Positions 1 through 14,265 of a stretch of DNA of 64,000 nucleotides are shown here, one piece after another. Position numbers and translations under genes: made by a program. Under the pieces are notes generated by a model that was not told where the DNA came from, made no database searches, and worked only from the letters and a program-made list of their open reading frames with translations. Location: assembly GCA_027943335.1 (NCBI GenBank), contig BSBK01006396.1, positions 121,001 through 185,000 of the forward strand, written 5' to 3'. The stretch comes from Chamaecyparis obtusa. Lineage: Eukaryota > Streptophyta > Pinopsida > Cupressales > Cupressaceae. The stretch's first letter is position 1. Each line of letters starts with the position of its first letter.

Positions 1-1403
1 AATGAATATATTATAATAGTGTGAGTATATTCATATCACAAATGTGTAGGGCAACTCTCCTTAGTTTCATTTTGAAAACAATGCCTCCTTTTATACACCA
101 AAATAGACAAATTCAATCCCACAGCCAACTTTTTTGCAAATCATCCCTTATTTAGTGATTCCCAAACCACTTATGCAACATATGAGCTCTTCTCTTTCCC
201 CAACATTATTACATTATTGTATACATTACAGCCCCAAAAATAATTGGTAGTAGTGAAGAAATTATTTATGAAAAGTATCAAAAATGTTGAAGCTACAACT
301 ACCCTATCTGGCATGTATGAAAGCATTAAAAAGGCATGTGGAATATTTAAAGAGTGTCACCTCTAGATGGAATACTATCTACAAGAATCATCTTCCTCGC
401 ATGCGCTAGGTGTCTATTGAGAATGCAATAATAGAAAATTCCAATTTTTGTGGTCTCACTCATCAATTTCTATGCATAACTTCTTGAGGTTCACGTGTGG
501 AAAGGAAAGATAGTTGGGTATAGAATCTCCTGCCAGGTCCTACATTAAAATTCCATGAATAAATTAAAATGCAATGAATCTATAATAGCATCATGAAGTG
601 AATGAGCCATCCTTTAACACCTATTTATATGAAACAAAACCATGAATGTCACACTATGTTTCTCAAAAGCCGCAAGGGGATTCAGGCACAAAGAAACCAG
701 CAACCTCAAGCATCCAACACCTTGTTCTTACAACTTGATAAAAATAGTAAAAATGTTAAATATAACAAACATGATACTTCCACAACCCATGAAAATGCTT
801 GAGGATTCAAAGAAATCTCTATACTCTGTTGTATAGATTTAAGAATTTCCCTCCAATAAAATTGATCCAAAAGCACTAATATGAAAGGAGAGATTGGTTT
901 AAACACCCTTGTGAAAGCTAAATTGATGAGATAGGAGAGAAACAGGCATCCCGTGATCATAAGGGCATTGGTGCTAACCAAAGATCCTTCGATCTTGGCA
1001 AGAGATGACTCTGAAATATATATAAAGTAACACTAACAAAGGTTGTTCCAACGCCTAGGCCTAAAAGTATCTTCCCAAGTATCAAAACTTAGGGATTGGG
1101 TGCAAGATTTATAGAGCCATGATATTTGGAGTAGAAAGTAGTCAGATACTATGCTATAAATCATATGCTATGTATCAAAATGATACCTAAAAATGTTTTC
1201 CAAATGTTACGAACTTTCCTTGTGTTAAAAAATATATGTTAGTTATTTTTTAGCCTTGCAACATAGAAGCTTCCAACTAAGCCTTGGAATCTAAAATAGA
1301 TGCCTTGAATGGTATAATGTGAATGTTAACTATGTGACAAGTTTGTTCCAAATTGTGAGTTATGTTACATGAATTTCATTTAAGTTAATACAAGATCATT
1401 ATT

Positions 1404-1620
1404 AAAAATGATTTTACTATTAACTTTGGTAGGTTACAACATAATTAGGAGTAGAATCAATGCAAAGCAGTGCTTAAGGTTGTAAGGCATGTGTTTTGTA
1501 GTCTAATGGAAAAAATGATTTGACTATTAACTTTGGTAGGTTACAAAATAATTAGGAGCATAATTAATGCAAAGCAAGTTCTTAAGGCTGTAAGACACAT
1601 GTATTGTAGTATAATGGATA
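1404..1620. repeat. two-copy tandem duplication, period 107 bp
   Basis: The segment starting AAAAATGATT at 1404 recurs at 1511, followed in both copies by the same stretch ending in TTTGGTAGGTTACAA and then ATTAGGAG. The copies differ by scattered substitutions, so the duplication is not recent. No coding role is visible. Confidence 0.75.
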
Positions 1621-2650
1621 AAATAAAGTTAGTGATTAGGTATATACTTGTTAGAACCTAATGCTAATTCTTTGAGGTCAATGTGTAGATATGGTTTAAA
1701 ACTACTTCAAGAAAGGCCAAATGACAACACTGCAAAATGTTTCAAAATATGAAAAAAAATTATTAGTGTTTCTTTCTAAACTATAATATACTAAATATGT
1801 TGCATAAAATTAATAGTCTCCACCTTGTAGGTAGGAATTTCAATCAAATGCCCATGGAATTCAACGATTGCACGATATACACAAAAAGCTGACATACAAA
1901 TGCAATTGGCAGGTGGAAAGCTAAAATCCACAAATTTTTCCCTTTCTTCCTTACTCTGCTAATATGGAAGCTATGGAATAGGGCATGGACTTCCATTACA
2001 CTAGAAGAATAGTTAATTTCAAGTGAAATAAAAACCACATAAATCTGAAAAAGAAGGGGAAACAATCTTGTGTCGTTGAGACTATTTATGGCCATTAGCA
2101 GCGATCAGAACCTCACTAAAATCTCGCACAAAACACCTTCTAAATTATAGGGGACTTTCCATAGTCAACAACGTGCTTGGAAGAAATAAGTTGCCTGATG
2201 AGCTCTGCATCCTATATAAAAATTCGAGTCTCCTAACCAAACCATATTAAAAAATTCTCCCCTACACAACCATTAATCTATACATAAGTTTTTGTAAGGA
2301 AAACCTTAAAAAACACCAAACAAACATCTGTGAAATAGAGAAAGGCCATATATCTATGGCCACTTGACTAAGTATGGGAATTCTCTATTTTTAATGTCAT
2401 GATTATTGAAGGGCATATCCGTGAGAAAGTGATTCTGCGCCATGTTTGCAATGTCTAGAAGATAGACAATCATGAATCGGGGAGGAGAACCTTTGAAGCA
2501 ATGCTTACAGGTGCTTGCATTTGTTTAAGGTCATATGCCATGTGACGGGATGGAATATGGAATATTCTACTAGTGGAGGCATGTGAAGTGTATTACATTT
2601 GACCAGAATAAAATATTAGCGAATGATTTTTAAATTTAACTGGCACGCTG

Positions 2651-2773
2651 CCTATTACCCTACTATTGGCGATCCAATAATAGCTTCTGCAATTGTCACA
2701 CTCAGTATCTTCCTAATACCCTACTACTATCGATCCAATAATAGTTGTTGTAATTGTCACACTCGATATAGTC
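2651..2773. repeat. two-copy tandem duplication, period about 61 bp
   Basis: Both units contain ACCCTACTA, then GATCCAATAATAG, then AATTGTCACACTC, with several substitutions between them. Confidence 0.7.
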
Positions 2774-3642
2774 TCCTGCAACAAGTTAGAGAAGCCAATC
2801 ACATGCTTCCATGAGAAAACTATACAAACTCTATTAAAGTGGATAGTGAGTGGTAATATAAAAGGGTGGAAGGAACCTTAATAAAGCCATGATATTTTCT
2901 TCACATTTTAATACCTACAAGAATGTGCTCTTGTTCACAGCTTCAAAATCATCTTGAATATAGAGAGTAGCACCAGATATAACTCCTGCAACCCAAAATT
3001 AAAATAGACAATCAACATTATATCAGAACTGAAACAATAAAAAAACCCCCAAATCCAGTAGAGATTGGCAGCTCTAGAATATAAGGATTATGCACAGTTA
3101 AAAACCAGCAGGTTGAAAATTACTCTGCACTGGCTACACCTACACCTTCCTACATTTCACCAAATCCTTAACTGCCTCAACTACCAAAAGGCTTTCAATT
3201 TTTTAGATTCTCACTCAGATTCTACATGAGATGCGATGTTGCATGAACAAAAATAATCTTGTTAGCTCTCAGACAGAGTGCGAGTAGTGGTAGCGAAAAT
3301 AGAACTCATGAGACTCAAACTGAAGACGCAGACATGTTTAGTATGAAGAAAGTTTGATTCCGCCACTCAATCTGAAGAACCATATGCCATTTTGAGCTAT
3401 TGCCAACCATCAATTTCATGTAGCATGCCACATTTTCAACACCCTCCTAAGTTTCTAACGGAAAATAAAAATACTGTTGGATGTGAAGTTTGACTGTTCA
3501 GTTCCTATTCCCTGAATATTCCTTTCTTCTTCTCATCTTTGTCTCTTCGTCTTCTCTTGAAGACTATTGTATAAATATGAGGGAAAAGCCATTTGTATGT
3601 AAGTTGTAATGACTGAATAAAATATTTTCTCTTCTCTCTAGT

Positions 3643-4960
<1,318 letters not shown>

Positions 4961-5044
4961 CTAGTTGACGTAGCCAAATTGGTGAACCATGGTAAAACTT
5001 GTGTCTTTGTTTCATGTTCCCAATTTGTTTGTTAACTTTGCAAT

Positions 5045-5056
5045 TGGTATCAGAGC
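5045..5056 (+). promoter_or_regulatory. primer-binding site, initiator tRNA-Met type
   Basis: TGGTATCAGAGC lies two bases after the CA end of the 5' LTR. This is the usual plant Copia primer site, complementary to the 3' end of initiator tRNA-Met, and it fixes the element's orientation. Confidence 0.93.
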
Positions 5057-5430
5057 ATTTAAGATCAGGGGAGAGCAGGGTGACAATAGTAAGCCCAATC
5101 TTAGAAGAAGTCTGTTGATAAGAAGAATCTAGAGGATAATAGCATGAGAATTTGTAGCAGTTCCATTTGGAACAACAACCAGGGTTACATCTTAACCAAG
5201 GGCTAGAGCCAATTTCTAAAGGACAAGAGAACTATAGCGTTGTGATTAGTGAAAATATGGTGGCTGAGAAATTGACCCCAACATTCAGGTGGGTTGTCTC
5301 ACAAGGAAAACTTGTGATTGATGAAGACTGGGCCATATGCAAAAGACTGGCTTCCCTAGAAGCAGATATTTTTTTTTTTTGGTTGTAGATATGATATTCT
5401 ATGTGGTTGTTAAGAATCATTGTTTCAATC

Positions 5431-5489
5431 TGCGATGGGAACGGTTAGAAAAATATTGAGGCGGTGGGAACAGTTAGAAAAATATTGAG
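5431..5489. repeat. short tandem repeat, two units of about 29 bp
   Basis: Two adjacent units each contain TGGGAAC, one variable base, GGTTAG or AGTTAG, then AAAAATATTGAG. The repeat lies in the untranslated internal part of the Copia element. Confidence 0.7.
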
Positions 5490-6073
5490 AGGGATTGATT
5501 GGGTTGAGGATTTATTGTATTCTCTCTGTGTTAGGTAAAGTAATGGAAGAAACTTTATGAAAAAACCAAAAGGTAGAAAATGACCACCAAAATGGATGTT
5601 CTGCGGATTTGAACGACATCACAAAGGCATTGTTGTGCATAAAGAAGGTGTCTAGCAGTGCTATTGTGCCAAGCAAGCCTTCTACTTTGGCTACTAGTTA
5701 CGGTCTTTCTAGTGTTTTGAGAAGCTTGCCATCGTGAATGTCTAGTGTGGAATCATAGACAGCTAACCTAAATTGTTTGATGTTGTGCCTTGAACACGTC
5801 ACCACATGGAATGTAATGATTACAAGACATCCACCGAATGCATTGTAAACTCTACATTTATATCTTGATATTTTTGGCAATTATAGTCCTCTCTGAGTGA
5901 GAATTTGAGGGAAGCACCTAAATATTAATTTTGAAAGAACAAGTATTGTTAAGTCTGGACGTACGCAAGCTAAAATGGATTGACATCAAGTCAGTATGGA
6001 ATTTGAAAAGGCGTGTTTTCGTATGCTCTTTAAAATATTTGTTTGGTTCCCTAAGTTTTAGGGAGGTTTAAAG

Positions 6074-6259
6074 TTGAACAAGGAGGTGGAGTTGTCTGCC
6101 ATGGGAGTGATCATTTCTACAATTATCACCATTGTTGAGATTCTCAAGAGCAATGAGCTACCTATAGAGAAAAATGTATTGAAATCCATTGTTGACATAA
6201 GAGACGAAACAAAAGATTGCCAAGGTCGAGATAATATTGTAGAAATTTCCACAGTTCGG
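6074..6259 (+). pseudogene. Alba-domain protein fragment inside a Copia element
   Basis: The translation reads KEVELSAMG, then STIITIVEILKSN, then LPIEKN, SIVDIRDET and NIVEIS. This follows the order and spacing of the core of plant Alba-family DNA/RNA-binding proteins, where EVELSALG, a hydrophobic helix ending in EILKNN and a VDIKDE strand are typical. About 62 residues are open, beginning at a TTG codon with no ATG, so this is a fragment and not a complete gene. Upstream the frame meets a stop, and weak similarity may extend to about 6020. It lies between primer site and purine tract of a pol-less Copia element, which points to capture of host sequence. The match is from memory of the family and was not searched. 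Confidence 0.6.
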
Positions 6260-6442
6260 TAATATAATAGATTTTGTTGAGATTGACTATGGAATGCACA
6301 GGCCTCATGTTTTTTGAGATTTATTATTTTTAATTCAGAGGATGTTGTACAGATTGTGGTGAAAAATAATTTAACTACATATAAACTTGTTGAGGTTAAG
6401 TGCATAGTTCCAAATGAGGGCAATATAGGCAATTAGAGCAGA

Positions 6443-6523
6443 GGAATTGGGGGCTATGGTTCAGATTATGGTGGTGGAAAATATGGTTCAGGTTATGGGA
6501 GTTTCACAATAGGCTGTGGAAAT
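6443..6523 (+). pseudogene. Gly/Tyr-rich coding remnant
   Basis: About 27 codons read as a glycine-tyrosine repeat of the type GGYGSDYGGGKYGSGYGS. Long plant Alba proteins, and other RNA-binding proteins, end in RGG/GYG-rich tails, so this may be the C-terminal part of the same captured gene. It is out of a continuous frame with the Alba fragment, so the link is inference. Confidence 0.35.
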
Positions 6524-8003
6524 GTTGTCTTGACTACGCCATCTACAAGTAGAGGTTAGAATAGTAGCCCAATAATAAGTGGTTATTGTAACAGACCTTC
6601 AGAAGCTCCTTAAAGTTTCCTGACAAATATTGGTTTTGGCTTTAATTCTACAGATTATAGAGCATTTGTAGCTTCAGGTATAACTGTTTAGTGTGATGTT
6701 TGGTATCAATTTTTTAGATTTTGTTTTTTGATACCATGAATAGTTTGGTGTCGCACTGCAGTGGGAGTTTTTGATATGGTAGTAAGAATTTTTAATTTTC
6801 ATGAGATGGTTTCCTCCATGTGATTGGAGATGATTTTTATTATGTCATGGTTGGCTCTTGATTCTAGATTAGAGCGTTGGCATGATACAGATTCTCTTAT
6901 CAGGTTTTTCTCTTTGGAGCATAAATTTTTTATTTGTGGAGATCAAGTTGTCAGGTTGTGCTCCCAGGATATGCAGACGTGTAGTGGGAGTTTTGACAAT
7001 TAGTCTGGTTAGTGCTCTTGGTATCGAGTACTTTGGTGGATTGACCATGGAAGTACTCTTGAAAACTAAGAGGCTTGGGTGAGGCTAGAGTTCTCTTGGA
7101 TTTAGAGAACATTTATTGAGGCAATTTCTCTTTGGAGGTTTCAACATGAAGACCGAGGAGCCTACCCCTATGGATGGATGTGAGTTCATTATGGACCTAG
7201 AGGAGATTGCTCTTGGAGAAGAGTCATTGTGACTTGGAGTATCCTAGAGGATCATTCTCACTCCCTACTCTTGGTCTACTCGGCAGATTTATCTCCTTGT
7301 GCTTTTGGGCTTAGGAGATGGTTGAGATTGTTCCTAGTTTTGGAATGTTTTTGAGTTTGGTCTTCTTGTTTAACAAGAGCTTTCATCCATGGTGGTTGGG
7401 TGTTGTAAATGCTCTTCTCTTTGGGGGAGGTAAAGGAGATCATACTTGGCACAGCTGAGAACTTGTTGGGTTGGTAGAAGGATGAGTTATGGTTTGTATG
7501 ATTATCGCTTCCAAGATTTTTTGAGGTCATCTATTGTAGTTGTACTTCATTATTTTTTTAACTACAATATGTGGTCTTTTCTTGAGGACTTGGAAGATGT
7601 CATTTTGCAATAGGTTGGTTGCGGTTTGCAGATCATCTCAAGTTATAGCCACACCTTCTTTGTGTTGATTGGTAGATTGAGTCAAATTTTGGTGGACATT
7701 GCTCATACAATTTGCATAGGTCTATAATGATCTTTTAGGTTTTTTGCACGTTAATGGTTTTTTGATATTTTTTGTTGGAAGATGTAATTATTTACGACAT
7801 GGTGAGTTGAATGGGCTAGATATGCTAGTTATAAATCTATTGATGTTGTATGGATAGTTGGATGTGATTAGCAACTGGTTGTGGTTGCTATTACAACTAT
7901 GGAGATTGTTTATTGGCAATGGATTACCATGGTATTCTTAAAGGAAAGCAGAGTTTCAGTGAGAGGTTGTTCAGATGTGAAGTCACGACATTAGTCAAAC
8001 TTC

Positions 8004-8014
8004 AAGTGGGAGAT
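8004..8014 (+). promoter_or_regulatory. polypurine tract of the Copia element
   Basis: AAGTGGGAGAT abuts the 3' LTR. This is the typical plant Copia purine tract that primes plus-strand DNA synthesis. Confidence 0.9.
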
Positions 8015-8259
8015 TTTTGGATGTGAAGTTCGATTGTTCAGTTCCTATTCCCTGACTATTCCTTTCTTCTTCTCATCTTTGTCTCTTTGTCTTCTCTTGA
8101 AGACTATTGTATAAATATGAGGGCAAAGCTCTTTGTATGTAAGTTGTAATGACTAAATAAAACATTTTCTCTGCTCTCTAGTGGACGTAGCCAAATTGGT
8201 GAACCACAATAAAACTTGTGTCTTTGTTTCATGTTTCCAATTTGTTTGTTAACAAAACA
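8015..8259 (+). repeat. 3' LTR of the Copia element
   Basis: This uninterrupted 245-bp LTR begins TTTTGGATGTGAAG, where the G of the usual TGTTGG has mutated, and ends AAAACA, followed by the AATAC duplication. It is the reference that reveals the insertion in the 5' copy. Confidence 0.92.
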
Positions 8260-8264
8260 AATAC

Positions 8265-11200
8265 TACCGGGAATAAAATGCATAGCCAATAGGAAAAAAA
8301 AAAGTAAAAATGAAAATTTTAGTTTAATAGAAAAATTTCTTGAGAGCATGGGATAAATGAAGGCTTTCGAGTCTACCTGTGAAAGAAGTTGTTTCTCTAC
8401 ATGCAAAGTGGGATTAGCAACCCACTTGTTCCTACATATATGCCAAATGTGGAAGCATAGACTATGCACGTGAACCTTTTTGTTGAATGCCACTTGTAAA
8501 TCGCATATATGTTTTAATGAATTTGTTGATTCATAAAAGAAAATACTACTCGAAAAAATAGCTCTCTCTCCAATAAAAAAACATAAATAATATAATAAAA
8601 AATCAACTAATATAATTAAACAGTCAAAACTATAAATTAAAAGTTTCCCACATAATTTTCAAGAGAAAATTAATTCTAAGAAAGACACATAAAAACTTTC
8701 ATCTCCTACCTTAACAGCAAGGACTAATAAGTCCACTTAACTCCACGTAGACCTTTCTTTGAAAATTAACTCCTAAATGAAATATAAAGCAATGCTTGAA
8801 ATTTGTATAGCTTAAACGATAGAATCCTTTCTTCTCATGATTTTACACCATAAATATTAATGTATATCGTCACACGTTTGATCTTTTTATTAATATTATT
8901 TGACAGCTCATGTATCTTATTCTGATCACTTATTAGTGAATAGATGTGACAACACTTGAGTTACTTTGACTAAGGTAAAAGATGAACTTCTCGTTTAAAG
9001 TGCCAAGATTTGGGATCAAATCAAATGCGAAACATCCTACGATTAATCCTATTCTTATATTTCATTCCATTTTATTATATTACATGTTTCATTTTATATA
9101 CAAAACCTTTAAAGTCCCATCATTTACGTACAAGATGACTAGTTTGCATTGGTGAAGGACCCTCATTAACCAAAAGAAAGGAGAGAATTTAAAGCCTGTC
9201 GTGTAGTATAACATAGTACTTAAGACCAGGAAACTATCACCATCGTCCTGTTTATGGTGACCTAAACTTACCGTATAGCTTGAATTCTCGGCATTTGCAA
9301 ACTTACCGTATAGTTTGAATTCTTGATATTTTTAAACTCTTTCATCCTGATGATAGATCATTGAATATAATCTAAAATATTGATATTTAAAAATTCACAA
9401 AATCTACTCAGAAACTTAACATTTCGATATCCCTATGTCTTTGTTCTTAATGCAGATATGCAGTTTATAGAAATTATGTACATACTTCAAATTTTCAGCC
9501 AGTGACAGTTGACTTGTTGGTGTTACTCAGAAAATGTATCTTCATAATCAGCTTTTATAAGCATGCTGGGTGTTGCACTTTAACTTCAATGCCTTGATTT
9601 CTTTTGGCAGTATGTTAGAGGTTTGTTTGAGCAGTGTGTAACGTCCAATCCATAAAGGAAGGATTACCAGTGATGACTATCTTCATTATTTGCCTAGGCA
9701 GTAGAGTGTGAGTAAGTCGTCCAATACAATTCCTACATAATTATCTCATAATGATATCCAATACATAAATTAGACGTTTAATATGATAGCAGAACGTTTT
9801 TTCATTTTATCGAGCTTACCGGGGGGGCATTTCATTATTTAGCTTCATCTACCTTAGGCCATTACAAGTTGTTGGCAGTAATGCATTGGATGGCAGTGCC
9901 CTTTCTTTATTTTTAGAGAGAGTTCTACTGCAACACCAATTTCTTCTAAAGTAGATGGGTTCAGCGACGTCTTTGATTCAATTGTGTCATTTTATATATT
10001 ATTACTACAATACTTGCCTCAAGTATCTTGCATATGAGATGTCTGTTTTTCTTTTGTTTCTTAGACTACATTCTTTATATTTTACATTAAAATCTACATA
10101 TTATGTTTTATCTGATATGGTAGAAGAACATTTGTTTGCATAAGTGAGTAAATATGGTGCATAGTTTTCTACACATATTTATGTAGATGTAGCATCTGTA
10201 TTAATACTCATTTTCTTCTACTGCTTCAAATATACAATTAGTTACTAAGATTCTCATAATCAGAATGAGTCTTACAGATTTTAAGTTTGTCGTGGTAGTT
10301 TGGTATCTAAGATTTGCAGTTCCATAATGAATATGTAACAGGTATATACAACTCTTTTAGATTCAGTTATAATGGGACTGGTATAACAATTACAAATTAA
10401 TTATACAAAATTCTAACCAGGCCTACATCTATTTCATCACTTGAGAAGACCACAGATTTGGTGACTTCATTTGTTGAGTCACTTTCGTAGTTGGATTTTA
10501 TCCTCTCCAATACATGGGTGTACAAACGTAAGTATTTTATTTTGTCTCAAACCTATTTAATTTGGAAAGATGTCCCATTTTCTATTTTCTCTTATTCCAT
10601 TCATTCTTATGGCACACGTACTCTAAATTCCTTCAGCCTTCAACACACAACAAGCAGTTAACTTCCACTGGATAATGTAGGGTGCAAATTTAACTATCAT
10701 CTCACGATTCTACTCCAAAAAGGAGAACTTGGCAAAAGATTAAGCTTGCACAAGAAAGTAATATAACCTACAGTAAACGTAGAACTTGCATGATGTTTCT
10801 CTTTATTAATATGCATGTATCTATTAACAAAACATCCAAGATAGAATTCAAAATATTATGTAAAAAGTTCTTACAAGATATAATGAAGTTTTTGAAAGGA
10901 ATAATAATGATGAAAGCATTATTCTTAAAACACTATATTCAAAGCATCATATACTCTTCATTGGATATAAACAATGGAAGAAAACTATAAGGGCTTCTTC
11001 TTAGGGCTAGTACAATAATTTTTGCATAGCTTTTTGTTTCATCAAATAATGATACTTTTAGGCTTCTTAAATAATATAATTGTATGAGCATTAAAGGAAC
11101 ATATAATTGAAAAAAAAAAGAAAGATTTGCTCTCCTCCCATCCAAATAGCATCATGAAGCCTTGATAAACCATACCCAACTCCAAAGCAATAAGACTCTA

Positions 11201-12227
11201 TACACCATAAATATCAATGGTGAAAGTTTCATGTCCATGAATAATACTCAATGATATATACATTCCTCTCTAATGTTTACACTTCAACAATCCTCTTGAA
11301 ACCAATACATAAAAACAAGATCTTAACCAAAACTAAGTAGCATGAGAAAAGTATAACTTATCTCTCTCTTTAAGCTCTCATGTTGATCATGTAACTTCTA
11401 CATGACATCTCCTCCTCTCCCTCTAATTATTGCCCTTCCTTTCATGAGTAAAAGTTCTCCAAATGGAGAAATGGAAAACACCAATTCTCTCTTCCTCAAA
11501 ATCAATATAAGGATGATTAACTTGAAATACTTGGATGAGGGGATGACATTTGTTACCCTTCCCATCCATTCCCTCATGTGGTATTTTCCTTTCTTAAGAG
11601 GGTACAAAAAGTATGACACCCCATCCCCAAAGTCTTCCCTCATAAATGAGGTATGGGGGTGAGGTTGGTACCCTTACCCCATCTAACCCCACCACTCCTC
11701 CAAACTTGTCACTCATCTTAATGTGGACTTATGGAGGGTTGAATCAAGTACTTGAGCTTTTATTATTCATCTAATTGGCACCCACCTCAAGGGTATAGAC
11801 CTTGGTGATCATTTTTTTTGTAAATCCAACATGAAAATTGATCTAGAAACTCACATTAGGGACCCACAATTATAAACCTCATAGAAACATGTATATAAAA
11901 TAATAAAACAATATTTCATAGAATGCTTAACTTAGTACTTATCCAAGAGGTAGTTGGTTTGGTATTGGAGTTTCTTCATCCTAATATATTATCCTTTGTA
12001 CTTTCCTGCATATCACAAACATAGCTTATAGTTAAAACATAATAGTAATCCAAAATAGAAGATAATCAAATTCTATTGATCTCAATCATGAATCACATGC
12101 CTACCTAATCTCTAATCAAATTCTTAATTGGCACAATAATCCTCTCCTTTTTTCTCAAAAGGAGATATAAAGTTATGTCAATATGCATATACTTTAATTA
12201 CATTAAGTAATAACAATCACTCAAATT
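8265..12227. other. unassigned AT-rich sequence
   Basis: I see no coding domain, RNA gene or complete mobile element. Short open frames at 9955-10143, 10790-10990 and 11402-11662 are low-complexity and unlike known proteins. One small tandem duplication at 9264-9333 is listed separately. Confidence 0.5.
9264..9333. repeat. two-copy tandem duplication, period 35 bp
   Basis: AAACTTACCGTATAG followed by TTGAATTCT occurs at 9264 and again at 9299, with a few substitutions. Confidence 0.75.
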
Positions 12228-12716
12228 CATGCATGCTTCGATGGTGACTATGTGCACTGTGTAGGAGAAGCTGGCTAGAGGTTGATGAAGACAACAAAGA
12301 CCTTTCCTTGTTCCTACAGGAGGAGTGGGCCGCAACCCTGATTTACAAATGTCTGGGTAGGAGACCCTAGCTGCTACTGCTTCCATGAGGTTTTTGCTTT
12401 GGTTCGGGCATGGTGGCCCTGGTTTCTATTTTTTGCTTTCATGTGTTAATGTTACTTTATCTAGTTTCTGGACTAGCCTTGCGTGGCATGATACTGTTAA
12501 TATTCTTTTTATTATCTTCTTAAGATACTCTAGTTCATTATTTTTGAAAAGAACCATTAATTTTGTTTTTGATAGAGGCATACTAGATACTTGTATTTCT
12601 GCTGACTTACTGTTGTTGAACTACTATAGGACTAGTACTATTAATATGTTGTTAATGTGCTTCTAGTCTCTTTGTACCATAGGCCAGCACCCTCTTGCTA
12701 GTTTTTTCTATAATAA
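12228..12716 (+). mobile_element. 5'-truncated LINE copy (3' tail only)
   Basis: The segment aligns by eye, end to end, with 31350-31834: the last part of the third ORF of LINE 1 and its 3' untranslated tail. Shared landmarks are the GGAGAAG segment, the GAGTGGGC block, GTTTTTGATAGAGGC, the TGTTGTTAATGT stretch and the terminal CACCCTCTTGCT. The coding part is broken here. A 5'-truncated copy sharing exactly this end is what target-primed reverse transcription produces. It supports that the third ORF and this tail belong to the same LINE. Possible degenerate flanking duplications (AATCA...AATTC on both sides) are not convincing. Confidence 0.8.
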
Positions 12717-12879
12717 ATAATCAAGCTTAATTCCTAAAAGGAAAATGTAAGAGACCATTCATAAGTTTTTTTTTTTAAACTTTAAACATATTCTCTTCAT
12801 GAAAGATACATAAATTCTATCATGTTTGTTAATGACATTAAGAATATTACTAAAATGACACATACATAGAATGAATTGA

Positions 12880-12956
12880 TTAATGACCTTTAATAATCTA
12901 ATGAAAATATATTATGACTATATTTATTTCATATGATGCATGATCTTCCATGTTCT
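12880..12956 (+). pseudogene. left piece of an old Copia RNase H, split by an insertion
   Basis: Read across the target duplication GTTCT, the frame entering the insertion continues into 20263 onward as HVLYEVGSYIEE, then LADIYTNPLTKN, the C-terminal end of Copia RNase H. Only the last codons on this side are convincing; further left the similarity fades. Confidence 0.4.
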
Positions 12957-14074
12957 TGTTAGGAATGGGAACACTGAGAGGGGGGGGTGAATCAATGTTC
13001 ACTGTATTTTAACTTTTCACTTTAATCTTTATACTGAACTTAAATGATTAAGTACTGAAATAAACAATCACATAAACATGAAACATGAAATCAACACATG
13101 ACACCAATATGGTTACGGGGAAACCCAAATAGGTAAAAACCCTGGTGGGAATTGACACCCACTAATATTATGTACTAGTGTTTTGTGATCCTTGTTAGAA
13201 GATCCTTAACCCTGTTAGGAGTTGCTTTACAATGCTTTAAGTACCGTAGACCTTGTCAAGGGTTGGACCTTGTTAGGAGTCTTTTACAATAGTCCCTGTT
13301 AGGGGAGTGGACGCACTATCCTAGAGCTCACTGCTCAAGTGGTGAAGGCTACAACCTTATGATCTCAGATACACACTATATCTGCAGGATGAACTATCAC
13401 TGTGATACTGCTTGTCAGATCAGTTCCTTTGATCTGCTGATGCTTTGACCTCTAGAAAAGCTCTAATACATCCTATAGTGTCTTTGCACACTTCTTCTCT
13501 ACTTATCACAACTCTCAATCAACTTCCATACAAAATATAATGGGCGCATCTTATATTTATACGCACATACAAAATAAACAACTAGGTCGACCCTTAAACC
13601 TATTACATACAATGCTTCGAAATGAATTGGCTTAAGTGTGTTTATAATAAAACATATAAACATGTCATCAACCTAATTACAATAGGTGCATAGCCTTTAA
13701 AACATTAGAATATAGACGTAACACAAAATGATAACTGTTGGTTGCTTGCTCTGTTCTTCACTGGCACACACTGGCTGTGCAACTTCAATTCACTGTATAT
13801 TTCTCATACTTGCACATATGATCATGCATTCATAGACTAAGCATGAATATAGTCTAACCAACTTAACTTCCAGGGTGCATACCATAATTCTTCCGTACGC
13901 ACGTTCGCTGATGCTCTGAGCTGCAGGAACTCTATACACTGTCTAGTCTTCAACACTTAACTGATTTTTGATCTTCTCATCAAGTGCGCTGACTCCAAAC
14001 TACTATATGACTTTGTTTCCATAATGACAACACTATATCAAGTCATATACATCACTATAGCCAACTTGCCAACA
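12957..14074 (-). repeat. 3' LTR of the pol-less element
   Basis: This 1,118-bp LTR ends (minus strand) in TG...CA form and matches 19133-20257 almost collinearly. It holds 8 G in a run near its plus-strand start against 14 in the other copy. A TATA box, TATAAATATA on the minus strand, lies at 13552-13561; the other LTR has a decayed version. Confidence 0.92.
13552..13561 (-). promoter_or_regulatory. TATA box in LTR
   Basis: TATAAATATA on the minus strand, within the 3' LTR. The equivalent site in the 5' LTR (near 19736-19745) reads TATAGATATAA, so the copy that would drive the element has been altered. Confidence 0.5.
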
Positions 14075-14090
14075 ATCTCCCCCTTTGTCA
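14075..14090 (-). promoter_or_regulatory. polypurine tract
   Basis: TGACAAAGGGGGAGAT on the minus strand directly abuts the TGTTGG start of the 3' LTR. It is the textbook Copia/Sirevirus plus-strand primer and fixes the minus orientation. Confidence 0.93.
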
Positions 14091-14265
14091 TTGATGGAAA
14101 CAAAGGAATATGGCCAAGTTACTAACTATCCTTAATACAAAAAAAAATTTGTCATCTATACATATACTTATATCTCCCTATACATATTGTGATCCATATC
14201 CTATACACAACTCCCCCTTTGACATTAATGACAAAGGTGTTTCAAAAAACTGTATCTATACATAC

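Larger units (their letters stand above)
1..3469. other. unassigned AT-rich sequence
   Basis: I recognise no gene, RNA gene or mobile element here. Open frames are short and match no family I know. The only clear structure is two tandem duplications, listed separately. Old, unrecognisable repeat remnants are the likely content. Confidence 0.5.

Noticed and set aside
706..981. Minus-strand frame of 91 codons with a hydrophobic stretch
   Set aside because: Composition is that of AT-rich random sequence; no family resemblance and no neighbours supporting a gene.
5045..5056. tRNA-like sequence that could be taken for a tRNA gene
   Set aside because: Only the 12-base primer-site complement is present; no cloverleaf or internal promoter boxes are visible around it.
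8104..8493. Minus-strand frame of 129 codons
   Set aside because: It crosses the boundary of the Copia 3' LTR and its target duplication, so it cannot be an ancestral gene.
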